Source: Aphelenchoides besseyi
Lineage: Eukaryota > Nematoda > Chromadorea > Rhabditida > Aphelenchoididae
Assembly (NCBI GenBank): GCA_024699855.1
Contig: JAMPIQ010000002.1
Coordinates: forward strand, 9,982,001 to 10,046,000
Length of the DNA stretch: 64,000 nt
Reading direction: 5' to 3'
In this document: one piece after another, positions 16,301 through 27,784 of the stretch
Layout: every line of letters starts with the position of its first letter
Position numbering within the stretch: the first letter of the stretch is position 1
Made by a program: the position numbers and the translations under genes
Notes under the pieces: generated by a model
Databases searched by the model: none
Seen by the model: only the letters and a program-made list of their open reading frames with translations
What the model was told of the DNA's origin: nothing

Positions 16301-17782
16301 AGGTCGTAATCACTTGGAAACTTGGAAGACTTCAGCAACTTTGTTACTGAAATCAACGTTCAAAGATAACATTGTCAAATTCGATCCGAATCAAACATCA
16401 GCAGCTCAAATGAAAGCTCTCGGTCCAATTTTGCAAGGTCAAGACTTAAAGGAACATAGACTTTCCGTTGAATCGCCTTTAGCTGCCGACCTGTGTCGTT
16501 GGGTTAAGACTATCGCAAGTGTTGCAAAGTAAATGACCTCATACCAGTCCAATATAGCCTTTCTTTAGAGCTAATCGTCTACTCAAAAACCACAGAAACG
16601 CAGCCAATGAACTGAACAAACAGCTAATCACACGGCAAGAACAACTCAACACACTTCGCGAAAGACGGCAGTTCCTTAATCGTCGAGTGTCGCACTTGGG
16701 ACGTGAAATCGAACAACAAGACCGAGCAATTCTCAAGCTCAATCGTATGATCTTTTATCGTCAACGAGGTGATATCGTGCTCAACGCGTTGTCTCCACTG
16801 CAAAATCGGTAATCATATTTCTTTGTAACTATTATACAAGCTTTCAAGATGGAAGACATTGATTGGAGCAACGAAAAGTCGCTTAGATAACTTACTCGGT
16901 AATTGCATTATGCAGTCGGGATTTCGCTCTCTAGTTGCTCCATTGGAAAAAGACGCAAAAACGGTATGCAACGACTCACTACTGTTTTGAACGGAAACAA
17001 TTTTAGACTGGAATTTCGAAATGGCGAACATCACTTCTTCGTTACAACATAAATTATGACGAGAAATTCACTTCTGTTCCAACACTCGCAATCGAATACT
17101 TTCGGTTCGTATACACACACAATTTAAGTTGTTCATCATTTTTTCAGAGCAATTTCATGGCACGAACCGTGGCCTTTGATACAAACAAGTCGTCCGGATT
17201 TTGCAAATGCCCTCAAGTTTTTCTATAACGATTGTCCAATGTTGGATATGAGTCAACTGAAATGGACAGATCGTGAGGTTGTTGATCGATTGTTGCGCAC
17301 GTCGTATTCCGATTCTGCACTTGTTATTAGCAACGTACAAAATAGTCCACCGGCTGTGTGGTACGAGGTTTTGCAACGAGAACCGGAAAAAGAAAAAAGA
17401 ACGGTGGATTTCATGAATCGAGCTTTACTCATGGGCGAGAACTTGAAATTAGTTTTCGTGACCGATCGTGAACTTTCGGCTTTTGATCCCGCGTTCATTC
17501 GTATGGTAAGAGAACGACAGTAGTTGATGGATTCACTTTAACTTTTGCAGGTTGTGCCGATGCGCTTGAATGAGCCATTCGAATTCAAGGAAACTCAGTT
17601 GCTCGACACGGTCATGTTTGTTTTTAGCAATCGATAGCACCATTATACCTGAATTGCTTAGGACTGTCGAGGAGGATCTTTTGAAAATGCTGACCGAGTT
17701 CTCCGCGATCGACATCTTGGAATCGGAAGATCTCTCGAATTCAATTGTTGGACTTACGGAGTCAATACCAATTAACTCGTAG
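7316..17782 (+). CDS. Highly divergent dynein heavy chain with eroded AAA ATP sites, lacking AAA6 and the C-terminal domain
   Basis: More than 25 short exons, beginning MSEQSGFEFLPK. The tail is about 700 residues, shorter than usual. The linker is recognised around 9900-10900 (LGERHWQKMSDIVGF; TWINNLNTLL.FLLTKW; SPRLALISNSDVLKLLS). AAA1 has YGTLNETRS (11521-11547) where GPAGTGKTE is expected, and LENVDQL instead of a DE Walker B. AAA2 has IGSSAKWVLS near 12110 in place of its P-loop, then the typical ITMSDGSNFYAAKHIRFVL segment. AAA3 keeps GPHFTGKS (13409-13432) but has IIDHFHF at Walker B. AAA4 has GNPGCGRH (14866-14889), with Arg replacing the catalytic Lys. The coiled-coil stalk and microtubule-binding region occupy about 15550-16800, with SPLAADLCRWVKTI. 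AAA5 follows (ISWHEPWPL, QLLDTV, DILESEDL). No AAA6 is seen before the stop. Closest in feel to cytoplasmic dynein-2 or atypical nematode heavy chains. The long intact exon chain argues for a retained, non-motor protein, but a decaying gene cannot be excluded. Confidence 0.75.
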
Positions 17783-18568
17783 TTGTTGAATTTCCCGAAA
17801 AGTAAACTTCCGTCGCTCCAATTCTTTTCATGGCGCCAACCATTGAAATCGAAAGTGGCGACATCAAAACAAACGATCGTTGCGCAAAGAGACGCCGTGA
17901 AGTGGATTTTGGGCCGTGGAGAGTTGTTGCACCTTGTCCATTGAGGCTGTTTGCGCGTAGTCCTGAAGCACGGAACAAACGAGTAACCATTTTCAGCGAT
18001 CCGAAGCGCAAACTCGAAAACTTTTTTTGAGGCGTCTCATCGAATTTTCGTTTCGCCGTCGCATTGTCGCCTTCGATGTCACTTGAAATGGTGAGAACGC
18101 AACGATGAAGACAAATTTTTGACTACAGACGTAAAAGTTGAGCGCAGACGATTTTGCGCGCAAACCTCAACATTCCTTCTCCTTCGCACCTTTCTCGCAC
18201 CATTTTTGGCTCGTCGATCAGCTCCATCGACCGTTCAGCTGTTCGTGGCAGCAGAATCCGAAAAGCTTCGAAATCCACTCGCTCACTTTCGCTTTAAAAA
18301 AGTCGCAAAGTCGGTCGACTGGAGATCTCGGTTGATCCGCTTTGAACTTTTCCGTTTTCTCCGATTTTCGACGAATGTTGAGATCGAAACGTGATCTAAA
18401 AGTCTTAGTATTTTGAATACTTTTGGCGTAATGGCAAGTGACTGGTTATGAACGTGATCCTTATTTGTTTCTACCGAATTGCGTTGTAAACTCGCTCACC
18501 GATTCCAGTTTCCAACAAGCCGTGTCGTGAGAGTTATCGTTCGTATTACGATCCTTTTGTTCAGATCG
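17783..18568. other. Region between dynein-like gene and astacin
   Basis: Open frames exist (for example plus 17830-18030, basic and without a dynein match; 18119-18394), but none is supported by a motif or splicing. The expected dynein AAA6/C-terminal sequence is not found here. The end carries the astacin promoter/5' leader. Confidence 0.45.
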
Positions 18569-21500
18569 ATGGTAGCGGGCCGACGGGCAACAGTCCTCGG
18601 CTCGCTGGTCGTATTGTTTATCTTAACAATCACCGATGCTGACTACTTTCTCCGCGAACCCCAATGGTCAAATCGAAAAGATGTGAATTTGCGTTCTCGT
18701 CGCGAAACACCCGAATGGCAAACGAAATTGCGTGAAAAAGCACGATCTTTCGGACAGACGATTGAAGAACAGGAACAAGTTCAGAAATACGTTAGCAGAT
18801 TAAACGATGTTGCGCTTTCACAACATAACTCTGAACCACTTCGAACCCATGACCAAGACGGCAATTTGGACGAAAATAAAAAGCAATTTGTGTCGTGGAG
18901 TCGACAGCGAATGCGTGATGATGCAACGACAACGCCCGAAGAAAAAGGACATCATTTCGAAGGTAGTACTCACATAAGTAAGCAGAGATTATTGTTCTAC
19001 TACAGGTGATATTGTTTTGACTCCCGATCAAGCTGAAGCTCTACTCGAAAACGCTATTGATGTCGGTTCTCGACGTGTGAAACGAAAATTTATCGGTTCA
19101 CGAGTGCGCAGATGGGATCCTAAAAAGCCAATTCTCTACAGTTTTGATGGATCGCACAGTCAGTAAAGGTTGTTGTTAGTTGATAGACCAATTCTTTCAG
19201 CTCAACGAGAACAACGAGTCATCGAACTTGCTCTCGAACATTGGCACAACATCACGTGCTTGAACTTCGAACGTCGTAATGACGAACCCACTGGAAATCG
19301 AATCGTGTTCACGGATGTTGACGGTTGTGCCTCAAATGTTGGCAAACACCCGCTCGGGGAACCGCAGTTCGTTTCGCTAGCACCGGAATGCATAAGAGTA
19401 AGTAAACGACTAAGAAAATTAATTGGAATTGTGCAGTTGGGAGTAATCGCTCACGAGGTTGCCCATGCATTAGGTTTTTGGCACGAACAATCGAGGCCCG
19501 ATCGCGACTATTTTGTTTATGTTCGTTGGGGGAACATTGATCGTGATAGCAAAGGGCAGTTTTTGAAAGAACAGCCAGTGGATGTAGATAATGGTGGAGT
19601 TCCGTACGATTACGGGAGTATTATGCACTATCGGTTTGAATTAAAATAGTCTCAAAAACTGAAAACGTGACATTTAGGAGTAAAGCGTTTGCACGCTACG
19701 ACGACTTGTTCACATTGAACACGTTCATTAGCGACTACCAGCGTACAATCGGTCAACGAGATCAACTGTCTTTTAACGACATCAGACTGATGAATACAAT
19801 TTATTGTCGTGACACATGTCCAAAAACACTTCCATGTCAGCGTGGTGGTTACACGGATCCTCGTCGTTGCGATCGATGCAGATGTCCAGATGGATTCACT
19901 TCGACAGTAAGTTTATTCTTTAAATTTAATTTCGTAAATAGGTCATTCTTGAATGGAAGCTTCTTATCATAAAGAAAATGTCGTTGATTAAGCGACGAAC
20001 AGGTCGCAATTATACAATTTCATCAACTCCTAAATTCAGTTGAAAGTAAATGACAGACAAAAAACAACTTAACTATTCTTCTTAACTAAAAGCTCATTAG
20101 ATTTCTCGGCTTTATCTTTGCTGTTACAGTTCAGAGTCTTAATCTATCACGATTGAGATTGGAGTCAAAAGAGTTAAAATTTGCAGTCTATTGAAACTGA
20201 TATATTAACCTTTATATGATATTAGAATGCAATGTGAAAGTAAGTTGCAATTTTCCACCTAGCTATTTGCATAAACCGGGTATTTTCGTTGTGCGTTGTT
20301 CAATTCTTGAGATCTCAATGAAGATGTCGAATGTTAAGGCAGAATCCATAGCCGCACAGATGAGTTGAAGTGACGATCGTTGGTCCGAGACTACGACTGA
20401 GACTACCGAATACTCGTTGTAGATGAATGTTCTAGTGAGCATCAAAAATAGCACAACACAAAAATATCCGTTGCAATCTCTATGAACGTCCTTTCCTTTT
20501 GTACTGTCTTACAGTCTACATTCTTCACGAGTTCTCGTCATCGAATGAAAGATTTAAGTTGCACCACACAATGAGCAGACGATTCTAAATCAACATCATT
20601 CAAATATTAGGGTTGTTATTTGCAAATCGTGTGTAGTTATTAAATTTCTCAACAACTAAAAGCAACTCTTTTCAAAGCTGGTAAAACGTCGAATTCTGTG
20701 TATCGTTCAGTTTCGTATACGACGTACAAATTTGATTAGTTTGTTTATCTTCTTAAAGAGGAGAACTTTCGAGTCTTCAATTTTTGGTGTACTTAACAAA
20801 TGAGCTCGAAATATTCCAATTAGACATCATAGCTATCAATTTTTATGAAACACATGATATTTGGACTGAAAGTGTAGATGGATTCACGCGATAATTTGAC
20901 TTTAAGCAGACTATTTTGTGTGTTTTAGCTTTGTGATCAAGTGATGCCCGGTTATGGTGCGAATTGTGGCGGTCGAGTGCAAGTGAATTCCAAATGGCTC
21001 AAGTTTTCTAGTCCCGGATATCCGAACGAATTTCGTGAGGGTCAGGAATGTTCATGGTTGTTTGTAGCACCGAAAGGTCAACACGTTCAATTGCAATTCA
21101 TCGGTGAATTCGAAATGTATTGTAAAATACGACATTCTTTGTGTATGGATTATATCGAAATCCGTAATTCAACGGATTTTGCCAATACCGGAATGAGGTT
21201 TGAACGAGCGAATAACCAACTACTAATCTTTCTATTTAGATACTGTTGCTATGGCACTCCACAATCATCTATAGTTTCGGCTACAGAAGATATGCTCGTT
21301 CTGTTTCGTTCATTTTACCGAGGTGGCAAAGGCTTTCAAGCTCAAGTCCGTGCGATTCCGAACACCGGGACATACAGCGAATGGAGCGGTTGGTCTTCGT
21401 GCACTGCTTCGTGTGGCGCATGTGGAGTTCGTCGTCGTAGCCGTCGATGTACTCCGGCCACTTCTTTCTGCCTGTCAGTTAACACGCTTTGCAGACAATC

Positions 21501-22065
21501 AAATTTAAGAGCTAATTCAACGAATTAACAGACTGAAACTAAATGTAAAGTGGGAACTTTAGTGGTAATTATCAAATGTTTCTTTTTGCATCACACATCA
21601 CAAAACAAAATCCAAACTATTTGATGCTGCTAGCAATCTTAATTGTCATGTAATATGCTTTACAATTTCAAGTGAAAATGCACCGTGCAACAATTTCGTA
21701 AATGCTTAGTGTTGCTGTTTGAATCGCGTAGCTGCCAATCTCTCCAACTGCCAACCTCAACATTCTGATCATTCTTATGATAACTCTCGGTTTTAGGGGC
21801 GATGATTCGGAGACCGAGGTTTGCAATCGAAAACCGTGTTCGGGATTTTGTTCACGAAAATATGTTACCGAAAGTCCATGCAACGGATTTCTTTCGCTCT
21901 TAAAAGGAGTTCGATGTAAGACGTAAGTCATCAGTATTTCACAATAATGGAGCACCTGCAAACATTGTAAAAATCAATTTTTACAGAGAAAAAACTCATA
22001 TGCAAGAGTGTGACGAAATTTGCTGTCCGAATTTCACGTTAATCGATGGAGAATGTGTTCGTTAG
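18569..22065 (+). CDS. Astacin zinc metalloprotease with EGF-like, CUB and TSP1 domains (NAS-33 to NAS-38 type)
   Basis: The ATG at 18569 precedes a signal peptide (VLGSLVVLFILTITDA) and a long prodomain ending in basic furin-like sites (SRRVKRKF, RVRRWD). The catalytic domain carries the zinc signature HEVAHALGFWHEQSRPDRD (about 19453-19509) and the Met-turn YGSIMHYR (19612-19635). An EGF-like module follows (CRDTCPKTLPCQRGGY, CDRCRCPDGF), then, after an intron of about 1 kb (19911-20929), a CUB domain (ANCGGRVQVNS, FSSPGYPNEF, CSWLF, MDYIEIRN). A TSP1 repeat begins YSEWSGWSSCTASCGACGVRRRSRRC and is completed across introns by ETEVCNRKPCSGFC (about 21800). The last exon gives EICCPNFTLIDGECVR and a stop at 22063-22065. 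Such astacins act outside the cell on cuticle collagens and in moulting or hatching. All catalytic zinc ligands are present, so it is probably active. Confidence 0.92.
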
Positions 22066-23087
22066 AAATTCCAGTGATCTCTTTATAATTGATGTCAACC
22101 CATTAACTTTCTGTACTCTCCTATTCTCTGTAGTTTTGTATATTGTTCAGTACTCGACCCACGACAGAACGTTTCTTAGCATTTGAACGAAGAAAATGGG
22201 CGTGTGGTTTCTTGTCGACTTTTCTGTTCCATGAAATGAAGCACAGAAGGTTGTTATTTGACACGTTGAATAATAATAACAACTGGAGTTACAGTTCCTA
22301 TAGTATTTGCAGCGTGTCTTAAATGCCCGTAGTATTCATCCTATTGACCTTGTCGTTCGTTGGCTTAAAATTTGTTTTTGTGACCCACTTCTGATTGTTA
22401 TTTTGCGCGGGTTTTGGAACATTCCTTTTGAGTAGAACGTCTTCTCGTTGAATAAATTAACTGATACACAACATCGAGTGTTTGAGTTGAACGTGAACGT
22501 GATAAAACACGTTAGCCGACGGTTTCTTTTGTTTGCGTGTTTTCTGATGAAAGCAATTGAAGAAAAAGGTGCAGACAACGCTGCTGAAGGCCGTTCAGGT
22601 ACGAACTGCGCGAGAGCGTGCGCAAAATTTAGAGGACGAGTTGGACGCCGCCACTTTTCGCTCTAACCCTTTCGCTGCTTTTTTTGCGGAGAGAAAACGC
22701 GTGTGTGGTTGGCGAAGAGAGTGGTACCAGGCGTGCCAGTCGCATGGCGTTTGCTGACCGGTCTCGTCCCTTCTTGTGTTCTGCATTTTTCGTGCGTGCT
22801 CGAGACTTTTGCCACAAATCGCCTTTGGTTTTTGGCCCGTTCGGACAACGTTTTCCGTTCCGTGCCGAAAGATCATGAGCTTCAAATCGGGTTAATTTTG
22901 CGCGTAGTCTTTCTTTCATTTACATCGCGTCTTATTCTCTGCGTTCGTTTTTTGTAATTTCTATTATCAAATTCCTACCGTACGCTACGAGCTTCACCTT
23001 AGCTTGCGCTTCGTGATTCCAGAAATCTTTTTAATTTGTTCGTTTCAGTCGCTCAAATTGAAAACAAATGCGAAAAAACTCTACGCA
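22066..23087. other. Upstream region of the LRR gene, no supported gene
   Basis: Between about 22550 and 22960 several open frames overlap on both strands with few stops, reflecting locally higher GC rather than a recognisable protein. A TTCGTTTCAG acceptor-like site at about 23040-23048, some 40 bp before the LRR start codon, could be a 5'-leader splice site or a trans-splice acceptor. Confidence 0.4.
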
Positions 23088-25142
23088 ATGAAGAACGTTC
23101 TCTGGATTTGTGTTCTCGGCATTCTTGCCAACTTTCATTTGGCTGCAGCTAAAGGCGATCAGTGTGCACAGCTGGAGAAAGCATTCCTGAATGTCTCCGA
23201 TAATGATGAGGTAAATTGACTTAGAAACGAAAACTTACATCTGTTTATAGCCCGCTTGTCGTTGTATGCCAAAAGAGTTCGGACACGATGATGCCAATGA
23301 AGAGTTCATTTTCATTGGCTGCACGAAACAATCGATGCCATCCGTCTACTGGGCATTCCATGCAGTCAACGAGACGAACATCACCCAATTGACTATTTGG
23401 GATTCTGTTATGGTCAAGTTGCCCAACGACTTCTTCAGCAAAGTAAATAGTTTCAAAAGTTTTGCGTTATTTTTCTGTTTCAGATTCGACCGAAAATCCT
23501 GAGCATCAAAGATTCGGTGATGAGCAATTTCCCTAAAGAAACATTTGTACACTTGACTGATCGATTGAAAAGTCTCTTCCTCCGGAACAACATTCTGAAG
23601 AAGGTCGACAAAGATACGTTTGGAAAACTCGAAAAATTGGAACTTCTCGATCTGTCGGGCAACAAATTGATTGAAATTCCACGCGAAACTTTCGGCAAAC
23701 TGAAAGCCTTGGAAATTCTGCTTCTTTCGAACAACAAAATTAGTCACATGGAAGACGGAGCATTTGATGGTCTGAGTAATCTTCGTACGCTGAATCTTGC
23801 CCACAACTCTATTCGCAACATTACTCGTAACACCTTCCGTGGGCTTCGTAATCTTGAGGTTCTCGAATTGGAAGGCAATCAAATTGAATTCGTCGACAAC
23901 GACGCCTTCAAACACACTCCAAAACTGCGGGTGTTGAATCTCGGAAATACATCTCTTAAGCAGGTTCGTTCATTTTGTTTTGTTGTTTGTTATTTCGATT
24001 TTTAGATCACACTCCGCAGTTTACCTCAACTGGAAACTCTGCTTTTGAATAGCAACAAAATCGCCAGAATGAGACACGTGATTTTGTCCGACTTACCGAA
24101 TTTGCGTAACTTACGTTTGGATCAAAATCAATTGACACAAATTCAAAACGGCGACTTCGACGGTCTTCGCGATAGTCGACAGTTCACTTCGTTGTCTTTG
24201 GTGGCAAATAACATTAGTCACGTGGATGCGTACGCTTTCAGTCCGTGCAGTCAATTGTCCATTCTTTCGCTACAAAATAACGATTTGAAATCACTACGCA
24301 GTGAATCGGATAGTGGTTAGTGATTGACAAAATTCCACAATTCAACTCGAGTTTATTTCAGAAAGCACTTCGTGGTTGAGTCCGATGAAGAAGTTGAAGA
24401 GTGTGTTTCTTTCACGAAATAACATTTCCGTTTTGCAAAATGGCGACCTGAATGTGATTTCAAGTTTACAAGAAGTTTCAATAGATCACAATCAACTTAC
24501 AAGCATTGACAAAGACGCACTCAAAGGACTTCAACTTCGAAAGCTTTTCCTTAACAACAATCGCTTTTACTATCTACCTGAGGGTATTTTTGAAGGCTGG
24601 AACACCGAAAACATTTACTCTGTTGATTTGGCTGGTAAGTCAAACACAGACTAATCATATGTTTATGCAAACGTTTAGAAAATCCGTGGGAATGTATCTG
24701 TGGACATGAATGGATTGGCGAGTGGTTGAACAAGTTGGGTGATCGAAGCACACCGTCCGGTAACGTTGGATGTGTTGCCTATCAACAAGGACGATGCGAC
24801 GACGGAGATGACGGACCGAAACATAGTGCATGGATTACAGTTATTGCCGGTATCTTGGCATTCATTGCGCTTCTCTTCCTTACTGCTATTGCCTATCTGT
24901 ACATTCAAGAGGCATGTGCACGTACATCGTTGCCGCTTCGACGTATTCCATCCGACATGATGCGTTTGATTCCGTCAGTTGAGAGTCTCTCATTTCCGAA
25001 TCCAGTGTTGAATGAGATGCGTAAAGAACCAATGAATGGAAAACTCAACAGTGGTACAGACGTGAAAATCTCCAATGGAACGGTTAATGTTGTGGACGAC
25101 TCGAAAGGAGAGAAGAAACGAGTTCGCTTCGATGGCATTTAA
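23088..25142 (+). CDS. Extracellular leucine-rich-repeat single-pass membrane protein
   Basis: The ATG at 23088 starts a signal peptide (NVLWICVLGILANFHLAAA). A cysteine-bearing cap is followed by about 12 LRRs of 23-24 residues with the LxxLxLxxNxL pattern (for example LELLDLSGNKLIEIP, LRNLRLDQNQLTQI, LRKLFLNNNRFYYLP). An LRR C-terminal cap comes next (NPWECICGHEWIGEWL with further Cys), then one transmembrane helix (WITVIAGILAFIALLFLTAIAYLY). The cytoplasmic tail is about 80 residues, ending KKRVRFDGI, which contains an RVxF-type protein phosphatase 1 docking motif. Six introns of about 45-60 bp are placed cleanly in phase. Architecture matches nematode extracellular LRR-only proteins with roles in epithelial apical matrix and moulting, but I cannot assign an orthologue. 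It ends about 490 bp from the convergent centrin gene. Confidence 0.88.
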
Positions 25143-25634
25143 GTTCGTATCACCAATTTCCTACCGATGGTGAACAATGTCGGGTCGACTCGTCAAAACG
25201 AGATGTTTTAGTTCTTTTCTGTTTGTGAATTTTAGTCACATTTTCGGTTCAGTTTTACTCATCGCAACTTCTCATTTATTTTTCTTATTTCCTAGACATA
25301 ATGTTTTCGTAAAGGTGTCAACTCTCGTGTATGTACATAAGTTTTTACCACATGGCAAAAGCGATCTGTATTTCCCTACTCATTTCTCGTATCTTTAATA
25401 ATCTTTCTATTGTTGTTAATTTATTGTTTTAATTCGGTTTTCTGTCGTTTCAAGAAGCAGCCCTTGAATAAAAACAATTGTTTGAACTCGTGTAGACATC
25501 CGATTTACTCAAAGCACAAAGAAAAGTGTTATCATTCGGATATGAAAACGATAGGTGAATTTACTTGGAATACAATGACGATCACAAAGGTTTTCAAATG
25601 AGAGATCTTCAAGAAAAGGTCTAAATGAGAAGGA
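25143..25634. other. Convergent intergenic region (LRR gene / centrin)
   Basis: T-rich, with short frames only. It presumably holds the two 3' UTRs; no further gene is seen. Confidence 0.5.
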
Positions 25635-26248
25635 TTAGTACATTTTGGTCTTCTTCATGATTAGTTTGAAGTCGTTTTCGGTCACTTTTCCCTTCTTCGT
25701 AAAATCCGCAATGTGGATCATTTCCTGAAACAAACTGTCGTTTACCAGTTGACGTGTTGAACACTCACCCAGAGATCAGAGTCTTTTACTTCGTCTTCAC
25801 CGAGTTCTTTTGCTACACGCTTCAGATCTTGGAAATCAATGTAACCTTTGTTTTTGACATCAAAAAGCTCGAATGCGCTGCGAATTTCTTTGTCCTGTTC
25901 ACCGGTTGTCATTTTGTCTTCGAGTACGTGAAACAGCTCTTCCAACGTAAACGAATCTAAATTGTGTTCTCGATTAAATTCCAAGTAATTTGAATACAAA
26001 CCCGAACTGACTGTTCGAGCCGCTTCATTGTCCTGCATTTTCTTGATTAAATCGTCCACTTCTTTTTGTCGTGGCTCGAATCCCATCGCTCGCATAACAA
26101 TCTGAACACAGGAAAGTAAAAAACACATAAATATATCTACTTTAAGCCGTTTAATCGCAATGAATCCGGAGCCGTTACTGTCACACATCTCGAACGCCTT
26201 CTCCACTTCTTCACGTGTTACAACCGCCTGGCCCTTTTTCGTCGACAT
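25635..26248 (-). CDS. Centrin/caltractin-like EF-hand protein with degenerate calcium loops
   Basis: Three exons (26248-26141, 26101-about 25770, about 25726-25635) give about 170 residues, the usual centrin length. Centrin hallmarks are clear: IVMRAMGFEPRQKEV after EF1, SAFELFDVKNKGYIDF then LKRVAKELGEDEV in EF3, and FKLIMKKTKMY at the C-terminus. The calcium loops are damaged. EF1 (DSNGSGFIAIKR) lacks the position-12 acidic residue. EF2 carries an insertion and no usable loop. EF4 (DFTKKGKVTEND) lost most ligands. EF3 (DVKNKGYIDFQD) is the best preserved, though it too has substitutions. Centrins act at centrioles, basal bodies and in nuclear export complexes. This copy may bind little calcium. 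The start at 26248 is chosen because the exon begins there with no centrin-like sequence upstream. Confidence 0.85.
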
Positions 26249-26676
26249 CCTAGAAGCTGCGATTAGAAGCATGAAAACTGCAACAAGAAATATGATCGTA
26301 TTGTACGAAACAAATGATGTAGAACATGAAGTCGACGTTTTAAAAAAAACTCAGTTTATTGTCCTTACTTGCAATAACAAATAGTCGCACATATCTGGTG
26401 GTTATTATTTCTACGGATCAACCGCTTTCAAAGCATAATAACAAAACCGACAACAATTAAAAGAAACAACAGAACACAACGTACAAAGAGTTAGTTCAAA
26501 TTCACAATAAACCACAAAAACTACAACGTTGTTAAGTACCTTTAAACATGAAGTTCAATAAAACAAATATTAGGTACAATTATGAAAATCCGAGACCGTA
26601 TTGTTAATCAAATGAGGTACAAAAAGTGCAAAGAAACTTCTGGAATCCGATCGAAGGATTCCAATTCGAAAAATGA
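26249..26676. other. Intergenic between KH gene 3' end and centrin start
   Basis: AT-rich, no gene recognised. Contains A-rich runs near 26341 and the likely centrin promoter. Confidence 0.45.
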
Positions 26677-27784
26677 TCATGCATTTGCAGACTTGTTAGC
26701 CTCCGCTTCAACATCATTTTGCACCGGAACTGACGACTGAGACGTGGTAGAGTGATCAGAAGTTGACTGGTGCGGAGCAGAATCGTTGGAATTGGTGCGC
26801 CGAATGGACGTCGATCCATTGCTCGTAACACCGTGATTGTTGCCGTTCTCATTGTCGTTTGTAATTCGACGCATATGATTGATACGACAAATTACGGTAA
26901 GACACGGTCCAAAAGCACCAAACATGCAAACGTCCGCATCGGCTTCTTCGTGCGTAGTCACGTGAATATCACAACCTTTCGAAATTCGTTTTAGTTGAGC
27001 AATCTATAAGGGTTCCAATAGAGCAAATAATATGGAAAATAAAACAAACGTTCACTCCCGTTCGTCCAATGATGATGCCCACAACATTATTCGGAACACT
27101 GAACTCGACGTGCAATTGAATCGACGCCAACGAAGTTTCACAAACTTCGGCCACTCGTTGATAAATCCAGAACATAGCCTAGAAATTCAACTTTTTCATT
27201 ATAAAATCCGAATAAAATGCCTTCAAAATGTTTTCCGTTGATCCGGTGATCTGAATAAGACGATTTACTTCTTCGCTAATCGACATGTTTCCAAAACGTC
27301 GAAGTTTCTTGTCAACGTCTTCGTTTGTAGTCGACTCTTTTGTACAGGCGGCGTTGATTCCGTCTTTCACTGCGTGATCTGCAACTTCCGAACTAAACTC
27401 CTCTACAGATTTGGCTTCTGTTTCGTTTTCTTTCTCTTCAGACGGTATCTTCGTGGCCATGCAAGCGGCCTGAAAATCGATATATTTAATAGAACTCTTC
27501 AACATCAACAAACTTTTTGTGCTCCAAGTCGATACGAATCGGCTTCAACACGAATCCCAGTGTTGGTCGCATTTTGCAGCGTTTTGATGTAGTTTCCCTG
27601 AACACAAAAATATTAGATTCTTGATGAACACGTTGACAATAACCTTCATGCCGATAACCGCTCCAATGTAAGTGTTGGGCACAAAAATACGAATTTGTCT
27701 CAGGCGATCAACATTATGGTGAAAATTGTTCGCTGTGGTGGTTGGCATGTGTTGAGTCAAGTGATTGATTATAGACATCGCCAT
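26677..27784 (-). CDS. Two-KH-domain RNA-binding protein, IGF2BP/IMP-like KH3-KH4 arrangement
   Basis: The ATG at 27784 starts MAMSIINHLTQHM. The first KH domain has IFVPNTYIGAVIG followed across an intron by MKGNYIKTLQNATNTGIRVE, giving an intact GxxG loop (GMKG). After an acidic Glu/Ser/Thr-rich insertion the KH fold resumes (EEVNRLIQITGSTENI). A second KH follows with VEFSVPNNVVGIIIGRTG (loop GRTG). The tail after the second KH is rich in Asn, Ser and Thr (about 26680-26880), ending NKSANA and TGA at 26677. Introns are about 40-45 bp. KH didomains bind single-stranded RNA and control mRNA localisation or stability. No RRM is visible upstream, so this is shorter than vertebrate IGF2BP; an orthologue assignment would be a guess. 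Confidence 0.75.

Noticed and set aside
22557..22957. Several overlapping ORFs on both strands
   Set aside because: They mirror each other, lack motifs and splice context, and reflect locally low stop density upstream of the LRR gene.
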